A DNA stretch of 64,000 nucleotides from Jaapia argillacea MUCL 33604 (taxonomy: Eukaryota; Basidiomycota; Agaricomycetes; Jaapiales; Jaapiaceae): positions 86,844 to 150,843 of the forward strand of contig KL197722.1 of NCBI GenBank assembly GCA_000697665.1, in the 5' to 3' direction. Below are positions 56,029 through 64,000 of this stretch, piece by piece (positions within the stretch are counted from its first letter, which is position 1; every line of letters starts with the position of its first letter). The position numbers and the translations under genes were made by a program. The notes beneath the pieces were generated by a model that saw nothing but the letters and a program-made list of their open reading frames with translations, was not told the DNA's origin and did no database searches.

Positions 56029-57346
56029 TCAAACGCACTCTGAGTGCATCAAAGATGACTTTTTCGAGCGCTTGCTTCGCTTTACCTTGGGGCCCGACGC
56101 TTCAGCTGTGTCGGAGTCACGATGGACTTTGTTGATAGGACGCTTCTTCTTCTGTGATTACTCGTTAGAGCGAGAGTAAGTGGACTGCTCGGGCAAAACA
56201 TACCGATGTAGAGCTCTCAGCTGGAGCTGCTTTCCTAGTTACTTGCGTTGAGGAACCAAGGGAGGGGAGGGGGTTATCCTTGCTCAGATGATTGGTATGA
56301 GTGCCGGCGAGTGGAAGCGACTGAGGCTTCGGAAGTGGAGCAGCCTCATCTTCGTCAGACGATATGACTGGAAGTTTGTAGAACGGCTACATTTTCGTTA
56401 TCGAGATGATGATAAGTCACATTGACTGCATAAGTCAAGGTGAGCAACGAACTCACCTTAGGTCGCAGCCAACTCGAGCTCGCCGGTGGCCCCACCTCGC
56501 TCGGCCCAGGATCGTTAGGTTCGCTGTGGTTTCGAGGATGACTCTCAACTGGTTGTTTTCCCTAAATACGAGGTAAAGATCGTAGCTGTGATGTTGGATT
56601 GACGACTTACCTGTAGATCAACTGGAATATCCTTAGGGAAGGGCGTTCGGGGAATTGGCTGATCCAAGAGGCCCAGAAGGATGGCGGGCGGCTGTAGTTG
56701 TGTTGTCAATGAAATCTGGGTTGAAGACGAGAAGACCGCTCACCATGCGTGGAGGTTCTATCATACGAAGGAGACGTCGACCAGGTGCAACTTTGGACTC
56801 CTGGATCGACGCCTTCTCTTTCGAAAGCTGATCCACTTGCCTCCTCAAGACCTCCGCCTTTGCCTTCAACTCGTCCGAAACACCCTTGAACTGTATCTGC
56901 TGTCCTCTGAGATCCGCCACCGTCAGTTTCAACTCATCCCTCTCCGATGAAGCTTCTCTCAACTGCCCAATCTGACTCTCCAAATTCCCTTTCAAATCGA
57001 CCACCGTCCTCTTTAGCTGTTCATTCTCTGCCAAGAGCGTCGTCACCTTCACAACTTCATTTCTTAACTCCTCAACTATCTTGTCCAAATCTCTATTCTC
57101 CCCTAAAAGACTCTCCACCATCCTATGCTTGCTTGAGAGATCATTGATGAGTGCTTCATTGGAATTCTTCAAATCCGAGGTAAGAATCCTCAGGTCGTCC
57201 TCGCGAGAGTCACGTTCGGCGAGTTGGCCCCGAAATGTGGATACCTGCGTGCGAAACGCATCGCGTTGGAGTCTTGTTTCCTGAGAGGCTCGGTGAAGTC
57301 GGTCATTCTCTACTTCAAGCTCATTCATAGTTTTCTGGTCGGCCAT
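56029..57346 (-). CDS. Coiled-coil protein of the DUF6697 group without that domain, copy iii
   Basis: The start at 57346 (MADQKTMNELEVENDRL) matches the start of copy iv (MAAQRTMDQLQDENNRL). Residues 1-220 are a long coiled coil (RDAFRTQVSTFRGQLAERD, LLAENEQLKRTVVDLKG). After the GTGAGC intron come PPAILLGLLDQPIPRTPF, KQPVESHPRNHSEPNDP, a segment with LPVISSDEDEAAPLPK, and a basic tail (KKKRPINKVH ... KRSKRSKKSS) ending at 56029. Nothing resembling the DUF6697 core follows before the DUF1479 gene. Exons are open, so it may be an expressed short form, perhaps acting on the full-length copies through the shared coiled coil (inference). Confidence 0.65.
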
Positions 57347-57439
57347 AGGCGATGCAACAAAAGATACTGAAGGACGTTGGAAGGACGCGTAAACGGCACA
57401 CTCATCAACATTCAAGTTCCCACGGATAGGGACTATCGG

Positions 57440-58250
57440 GTGGGCTGTAAGTCCCTCTGATTTCGTTCATGTAATGCAGGACACCTCGGAATGAGATGCA
57501 TCCTCATATCTATTGCCACTCAGGTTCAGGCTCACTAACCGCCTCATGTTACCCGAATCCCCAAGTTTCCCAAAAAAACTTGAAGTCCCTCCTCTCGCCA
57601 ATCGTCTGTTCCGATCAGGACCCTTCTGCAATCGAGCTCTCTAAGTGGAACCGGAAGCTCTCAGCGTCGGCGCGTCACCGGCAGCTTCTCCACTCGCTGT
57701 CGATGACATGTACTTATCAGCGAGGATATATGACAACGGAATCATGAATCGTTGTAGAGCCATGTCCACCTACATCAGAATGGCGAGGGTTTTGTCCATC
57801 TGCACCCGACCGACTCCTCAAGCTGATAATCGGCTCTCGACGCCAATTCTTCATCAGCGAGGATGCAGAACAATGAGATTCGGGACACCATATAAGTAGG
57901 GTAAGTCCACTCACAGGAGACTGATGACGGCCCTGTTCATCTGTTCTTGTTCGCTTGCTCCGGTGTGGTTGAACTGCCTGAGAGGTGCCGTCCACGGAAG
58001 CGACGGGTCGCTGCTTCGTCTGCCACCAAAGTACAGAATGAGATCAAGCTTGCTACAATATAAGTCGTACCTGAGCCGGAGGTTTCGATAAGGAGGATGG
58101 GTCGTTTGGGATAACCTAGCGGTATGTGGTCAGAAATAATATATTCACCGTCCATTGTGTTACTTACAGGCTTGTTTCCCGAGCCTGAAGGTTTGGCAAT
58201 CGTCACCGGTCACACTCTCTGAAGGACAGGCGAATTAAAGTCGTTCATTG
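57440..58250 (-). pseudogene. Decayed 3-prime exons of a coiled-coil gene (similar to 62.65-63.15 kb)
   Basis: On the minus strand, pieces aligned with the 3-prime part of copy v: AKPSGSGNKP with a GTAAGTAACAC donor, YPKRPILLIETSGS, and SVDGTSQAVQPHRSKRTRTDE (shown here as separate short parts). The exon with GSGNKP is out of frame by one base compared with its relative at 63060-63110. It lies just downstream of the copy iv stop and has no complete gene of its own. Confidence 0.55.
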
Positions 58251-58561
58251 GCTTCTTGCAACTCGATCATGGCAGAAGATTGGCAGAAGAAGGCAATGAT
58301 GCGGTAGTGTACAGTTGAGGGATCAGTTTAGGAGCTCACTTCCGAGTCACCGCCTGGGTGCACTGGACTGACACCGGGATTCCGTATCGGGCATATGTCT
58401 TATGCTACAAACACAAACTCCCTTCAATAACCTACCGCAATTCTTGCACATGCAACGGGATAGTCTGCACCGGTAATTAAGACGTAGGACACAAAGAGAA
58501 AATGTAGTTGCCTAGTTCCGAGGTCCGTGAGTAAGAGTGGAGGGATGAAACGGGAAACATT

Positions 58562-61411
58562 TCAGAGACCCTCGGAGTCCGAGGAACCCTCGTCCTCCCT
58601 CGAGTTAGCTTCGGCCTCAGCATCGTCGGAATCAGAACTGGAATCGCCGCCATTTGATTCTTCCGATGGCTCCAAATGTCTCCTCCAGTCCATGAGCATG
58701 TCTTTACGCATCTGTTCCTCAAAGCGACGGTCGACCCCAACGCACTGGAAGGTCCAGATATCTATTTGCTTCGAAAGGGAAAAATCGAAACCGGCGTTGG
58801 CAGAAGAGTTGGTCAGAAGTCAAATTTGTGAACCTCACCTCATCACCGCGTTTCAACGCATCAACAACTCCCTTGGGTTGCAAGAGACGGCCCTGGGGCG
58901 ACGTGCTCAAGCGCCCAACTCGTTTAACCAGGTCGTCTTCAATTCCTTTGGTGTCGTGTTTCGCGCGTGGGTACTTTTTTCGAATGTAAATCCTTGCATA
59001 CATTCCCATGTGCAGTTCGCACCCTCGTGATGTGAGAATGTGCCTGGCCCAAGCGTTTTGCACCTGGAATGACAGATGTCAGTAGGATCGGAACAACAGA
59101 GACACTAAACAGAAAGTAGTCACCTTGCCTGGCAGTCGAGTAAATTCTTCGGGAGTTAAAGGTTGTTTAGAGCGAGTGAAAATACCATCGCCACGGTACT
59201 CGTACAATGGAGATGGTGTCACACCAACGAAGAGAGTCCCGACCTTAAGGCTCAAAGCTTTCGGCCCGATAGCAAATATTAACCCCGAATCGCCAGCTTT
59301 GGATGGTAGATACGAGCTCAGCTCACTAGGAGCGAAAACGACGTTCCACCGCTTCGGACGAATCCTAGTCTGAGGGTATTCTCGAAAGGTACCTTGGGGT
59401 GTCTGCACGTAGATCGCCTTGGAAGAGGGATACCCCTTACTTTCAGATGCAAATTCCCGGTCGAGGACGTTGTGGCTTATCATCAAGTACTCGCGTGATA
59501 CGAGGGCAGGAGTGGATGGCTTGATGGGTGAAATATTGAGGTCTCTAAGATTCCCGAACCTCTTCTCAAAAGCTTTGGGCTCGAATATCGTCTCTACAAC
59601 TTCTGTACCTCGATCCTGGAATCAAAAAAAATGACCAAACCGGATGATATCAAAGAGGATGTCGAAAAAATATGAGATAGAGTTTGACATACGGCGAGTC
59701 GAGCCTCAACAACGGGCTCTTCGTGGTCAAGGGTTTCCTTGAGCGAATCTATTGCAGATTGGCTGAGGGCAGGCATACGATTTTCTGCACTCGCTTTCGC
59801 CTGTGAGATTGAGCCATCCCCCAGGCGAGAAAGAAAATCGTTAGACGTTCGTGATCGGAGACCATTGAATATATTAGTGGCTTACAAGTGGAGATCCTTG
59901 CAGGACAACCTTCGTGCGCTTTCTCCGATGTGGTTCCGAACTCGGAAGGTTCGCCGTCTCGTCGTCGTCATCTGTAAAAAGTGAGCCAAAATCTCGCTTG
60001 TTCTGCTGAGACGTAGTGTTCAACGCGAGGGGTGCTTCTCCATGAATGCAGATCTCACTTCAGGATGTGGGTCGGGGAGCAACAACACGGTGTTTGCTGC
60101 CTTGGCAGTCTGGCAGGGAACAGAGTAAGATCGTGCGGTCAAAGCCTGCGATGATGAACTTACAACTTTGGAGCCGGAAGCTCTGGAGGGCTGACCAGGC
60201 TTCGCCTAGGGAAGGGAATGAACGTCTGCGGGGAGGAGATATGCATAAACGAATCTTATTGTAGCAATGATGCCTGATGAATCGCTTCCGAGTCTGAGAA
60301 GCGAGGTAAGTGGTTCTCCGTCCTTCCCCAAAGTACGAATTTTCTGTCGCTCAACTGACCGCCTCGACCCTTGGCTTTCCGCAGAAAGCCGACCGACATG
60401 CTTCTCTTTCAGCTCTGCGTTCTCTATGGAGACTTTCTGGAGCTGTGTGAGTTCCCTCTTCGTAACAGCAATCTCTCCCTTCAACTTGACGTTATCCGTA
60501 GAAAGGGTATCCATCCGTGACACGCAATCGTCGAAATTTTCCACTACCTTCTGCCTCTCGTTGGCGAGCCGGGTTACCCTCGCGAGTTCGCTCCTTAGCA
60601 CCTCTGCTGTCTTCTGCAACTCTTCCTTCTCCCGCAAAAGGTTTGCCGCCTCCCCAGCTCGTTTCCTCCAATCCTCGACCTCCCTCTTCAACTTCTCCTT
60701 CTCGGATAGAATTTCCACTGTGATGGCCACCTCGCCAGTCAAGGTTTCGACTTTGTTCTTCAACCCATCATTGACCATCTTATGGTAGTTCACCTTCGCC
60801 TTCAGCTCGCGCACTGCTTTCTCAAGATCCTTGCATCGGACCAAAAGCTTCTCGCCGCTGGAAGCTTGAAGCTTGAGATCTGCTAGGGCCCTCTGTTTGT
60901 CGGCCGACAACTGTTGTACCTTCTCCTCGTAGGTTTCCAGCTCCCGAATTATCCTCCCATACTCTTCCTTCTCGATCAGGTTATGCTTCAAGTTCCTGTC
61001 CACTGCCTGACTCTTCGTAACCTCCAACTGCTTCTTCATAACCTCCAACCGTTTCTTCATAACCTCCGACCGTTCCTTCAACTGCCGATTCTCCGCCGAA
61101 AGAGTTGTGACCCTCACTGCTTCCTCCCTCAACTCACCAATCGCCTTATCCAATTCACCGTTCTCGAGGCGACACTTTTCCGCTGTGGCGTTGCTAACCA
61201 ACAAGTCTTCTTTGAGTTCGTCAACAGCCCGCTTCAAGTCCGAACTTTTAACCCTGAGTTCGTCCTCCCGAGAGTCACGGTCTGCGAGCTGAGCCCGGAG
61301 AGTGGATACTTGGGCTCGGAACATGTCTCGTTCGATTCGAATGTCATCAGATGTCTTGCGAAGACGATTGTTCTCGTCCTGAAGCTGGTCCATAGTGCGT
61401 TGAGCCGCCAT
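58562..61411 (-). CDS. Coiled-coil protein with DUF6697-type domain, copy iv
   Basis: The start at 61411 (MAAQRTMDQLQDENNRL) was chosen by match to copy iii. Residues 1-340 are an unbroken coiled coil (TLRAQLADRDSREDEL, LEVMKKQLEVTKSQ, DWRKRAGEAANLLREKEEL). Exons with basic and acidic pieces follow (DDDDETANLPSSEPHRRKRTK), and then the folded domain: FEKRFGNLRDLNIS, ALVSREYLMISHN, KRWNVVFAPSELSSYLPSKAGDSG (listed as two parts), YEYRGDGIFTRSKQPLTPEE, NAWARHILTSRG, VVDALKRGDE and FQCVGVDRRFEEQM. The C-terminus is acidic (EDEGSSDSEGL). It keeps the order seen in copy i, so it looks functional. Unknown role, probably nuclear. Confidence 0.72.
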
Positions 61412-62269
61412 CGCCGTTGCGAGGGTGTAGCCAGAGGAAGGAATGCAAGGACAAGAGGGAAGCACCCTCGTGATGCACGATATATTGGGTAACCATATTT
61501 GGTGTATTTTACGTTTCAGTAGAGCAGCTTGATGTTAACGGATGGGCCCACGGATTGAGCCATGGAGAAGCAGATTTAAGAGGGAAACGAGGGGGAAATA
61601 CTGTAGTAAGGACACTCTGGAAAACAGGCACAGTAGACAGCGAGATGAAGGGATTCTGAGAGTGAAGAGCATAGAACAGTGGATTAGTCTAAGTGTGATG
61701 CCGACGCCAATACCAGGTACGACGCCGACTCCGATACCAAGCACGACGCCGACTCCGAAGAGACTTAGAAAATTCTCAGGCCATCTGATATATTTTCTGA
61801 GGTACAAACACAACCACATATAATTCTGCCACTTCCTCCACCCTCTGCTGCGCAACATGAGTGTTCCCGGGAAATAACCAGAACCTGCTGCACCTCCCCA
61901 CGTAACCCTTGGAAAAGGCGTTCAATAGCCAACGCCGACTTGGAGCGGACTTTCTGACGAGCCTCTGCCCCGTCCAAGTTTCAAGCTTTTGATAAAGGTT
62001 GCACCTCAGGCTCGCCGAGTGGCTCAACCTCAACTCGCGTTTATCTCATCTGTATTCTCAGAGACTGTTGACCGGACAACTTCGAACAGGAGTGGCTCCA
62101 CATTGGGATTGCTCGAATATCCTCGATTGGTTACCGCACAAGCTGTGTTGAATCTTGATCATACCTGGTGAATGTCTTGGGATCCATACATGGTCATTAC
62201 ACTGGCGGAACGCTGGGGAGGTTTGTGTCATGCCCGAATTGCAGCCCACATTCTATCATCATTATCAGC
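61412..62269. other. Intergenic upstream of copy iv
   Basis: Contains the promoter side of copy iv and a short tandem repeat (next entry). No gene was recognised. Confidence 0.4.
61696..61762. repeat. Short tandem repeat, 24-base unit, about 2.7 copies
   Basis: Units built on ACGACGCCGACTCCGATACC repeat with a few changes. Read on the minus strand they give alternating Gly/Val. Too short to class as a known satellite. Confidence 0.6.
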
Positions 62270-62640
62270 TATGAAGCCGTCTTTCTTCGGGCCTCTGCTA
62301 TTTTGGGCTGCAAGAGCTGCCAAGGGGGTGCAAGGGGTGTGGTAAAGTTGGCGGATGACTGGGGTAGAAGTGGGGGCATCCTGGAGAAGGAAGTGGGGAA
62401 GGAAGAAAGGATAGTGGTTCTTTATACCCTATCAACGAACTTCTTCGACCACATGTAGATCATGAATCCCATAATGCCAACTCAGAGTACGAGTGAGTCT
62501 ACTGGCGGACGTCGAGATTATTGGTTGAACTTGGCGAATTTGATGTGAAGTTGTCCAGACGGGTGTCCCGTGCATAGAAGTGGTGAATTGGGATGTAATT
62601 TGGCAGTGCTGTTCATGAGGGGGGTGGATTTGGCAAAGGG
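62270..62640 (-). pseudogene. Relic of the 5-prime end and promoter of DUF1479 copy 2
   Basis: Clear base-level similarity to 54880-55275: shared stretches include GGGCTGCAAGAGCTGCCAAG, TGGTTCTTTATACCCTATCAA (TATA box region) and CTTCTTCGACCACATGT. Only the N-terminal codons and upstream region remain, and no DUF1479 body follows. Substitutions and small gaps are scattered over it. Confidence 0.75.
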
Positions 62641-63240
62641 CGATTATCCGAGATCACATCTTTGGAACGCTCCCTCGTTGATACTGGAGTCCATCCATTC
62701 ATACTTCATCAACATCCTTGTCACTGTCATACCTACTGCCGCTCAGGTCCAGCTCACTGACCGCCTCACGACACCTGAATCCCTAAGTCTTGTAACAAAT
62801 CTAAAGTCCCTCCGCTCGCCAACCGGTTCATCTGTTTTTGTTCGCTTGCTCTGGCGTGGGTGTGCCGCCTCTGAGGTGCCTTCCGCGAAAGCAGCAGATC
62901 GCTTCTTTGACTGTCATCAACATTTAGAATGAGACCAAGGTTGAGACAATATAAGTCTTACAGCTGGAGGTTTTGACGAGGAGAATGGGGTGTTCGAGAT
63001 AACCTGGCAGTATGCAGTCAGAAATAATATATTCACTATCCACTGTGTTACTTACATGCTTGTTTCCCGAGCTTGAAGGTCCAGCAATCTCCGCCAGACG
63101 CTCTCCCTGAAGAACGGGCAACTTAAAATGAGGCTTTGAGCATGGCTCTGAAGAAGGAGCAGCTTACAGCAGATGCACCCGTGCTGGGTGAATCTAGACC
63201 CGACAAGAGATCGACTGAAGCTTCGTAATGAGCCATGTTG
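62641..63240 (-). other. 3-prime exons of copy v, or decayed continuation
   Basis: Minus-strand exon-like pieces with good splice ends: STGASA with GTAAGC, GERLAEIAGPSSSGNKH with GTAAGT, GYLEHPILLVKTSS, and KRSAAFAEGTSEA followed by QSKRTKTDE. They match 57440-58250. No DUF6697 core is found before the DUF1479 relic, so copy v probably ends here without the domain. Confidence 0.45.
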
Positions 63241-64000
63241 GTCAGAAAACTCAAACTGAGTAGAGTTTTATCTCACAGTAGGACCAGCCTGGGAGGTGGA
63301 TCTTGAGGATCGGCCCTCCTCCCTGGGTTGATTAATAGTGCTTTGGCTGTTTTCAAGGTAATGATTTCTTGCCATCCTCTCTTCCTAGAGCACAGATCAG
63401 CGTCGGGGAAGTATCCAAAAGAGAAACATAGAGCTTACCTGGCTAAGTGTGGGTATAGATCGACCACTTTTACGGGCATCTCTTGAGGTGCGCGCAGTCA
63501 CAGCATGAAACCCAAGGGGAAATGGCTGTACATTCATCGTCAGTAAGGGTTGTATAGGAGATGGAAGCTGGGTAATACCACCACTTTACGAGCTGGACTG
63601 GGAATTGGAATGAGGATTGGAATAGAGTTGGACCTTGGGTTCGACGAGCGGTCTCCTGAGTCAATAGCGGCGGCCCTTGTCAATGGTCGCCGTCGGGCGT
63701 CTGGATCCTTTTCCGAACACTTGTGTTTATATTCCTCCACCGCTTTCTTCAGCTCTTCTTTCTCTTTCAAAAGCTGGTCGACCTGTCCCTTGAAGGCTTC
63801 CGCCTTCTTCGTCTCCTCAACTGCTCTCAAAGATCCATCCCTCAACTGCACCAACTGACCCCTTAGATCCTCCACCGTCTTTCTCAACTCCTCATTCTCC
63901 ACGGAAAGGGCTCCCGCCGAGGCCACATCATGACCTGCATCCTCCCTCCTCTGATCATCTGCGCCAAGCTCGGATACCTTAGCCAACTGATCCTGCAAAC
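63241..64000 (-). CDS. Coiled-coil protein of the DUF6697 group, copy v, N-terminus off right edge
   Basis: The frame enters from the right edge. Coiled coil with VENEELRKTVEDLRGQLVQL and GQVDQLLKEKEELKKAVEE closely resembles copies iii and iv. Then SEKDPDARRRPL, a proline stretch PIPIPSPARK-like, an intron, PFPLGFHAVTARTSRDARKS, an intron, and MARNHYLENSQSTINQP. The exons are open as far as can be seen. The start codon and most of the coiled coil lie beyond 64000. Confidence 0.6.

Noticed and set aside
55572-56135. 187-codon plus-strand frame
   Set aside because: It is antisense to the 3-prime exons of coi­led-coil gene iii and shows no domain.
61535-61858. Gly/Val-rich small protein on the minus strand
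   Set aside because: The apparent repeat protein is only the translation of a short 24-base tandem repeat in an intergenic region.
1-64000. Transposons, LTR-type elements, CRISPR arrays or a biosynthetic megasynthase
   Set aside because: No transposase, reverse transcriptase, integrase, spacer array, NRPS, PKS or terpene synthase motif was recognised on either strand. Very degraded elements could be missed by eye.

Overview
This window is nuclear DNA of a basidiomycete fungus, most likely an Agaricomycete. The reasons are: genes split by many short GT-AG introns of about 45-75 bases, core eukaryotic genes (SPB4, RPC40, RCE1, an intron-bearing tRNA-Ala), and families typical of mushrooms (a DUF6697-type coiled-coil family, a TKL kinase with an HGD loop, DUF1479, Zn2Cys6 factor, secreted GH5_7 mannanase). 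Coordinates of spliced genes are whole-gene spans; exon edges were read by eye from splice consensus and frame, and several gene models close exactly in frame.

Layout. 1-6.1 kb: an SDR cut by the left edge, rRNA helicase SPB4 (minus), then a divergent mitochondrial class III CoA-transferase (plus). 6.3-10.6 kb: secreted beta-mannanase and a YbhE-type lactonase, both minus. 12.1-18.8 kb: a conserved basidiomycete protein, a multi-pass membrane protein rich in tiny exons, and a DHA2-like MFS transporter, all minus. 19.1-21.0 kb: tRNA-Ala(AGC) with a 14-base intron, and RPC40 (minus). 21.6-30.2 kb: a tandem kinase-pseudokinase gene (plus) followed by three tandem SDR paralogs (minus), with two decayed kinase fragments lying between the SDRs. 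This is a kinase-SDR unit that was triplicated and kept only one kinase. 30.2-42.4 kb: two near-identical FAD monooxygenases that flank a Kelch protein, a DUF6697-type gene, a broken paralog of it and a small secreted protein. 43.2-50.3 kb: an AKR, a Zn2Cys6 transcription factor and RCE1, all plus. 50.4-64 kb: two tandem DUF1479 genes and a group of coiled-coil genes of the DUF6697 family (one complete, one without the domain, one running off the right edge), with decayed pieces of both families between them.

The main theme is local duplication: SDR x3, FAD monooxygenase x2, DUF1479 x2 plus a 5-prime relic, and DUF6697-type genes x4 plus a decayed 3-prime piece. The single-copy housekeeping genes sit between these. 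No reverse transcriptase, integrase, transposase or CRISPR signal was recognised. The oxidoreductases, lactonase, MFS pump and Zn2Cys6 factor could suggest catabolism of small organic compounds, but the window does not show that they form one pathway.
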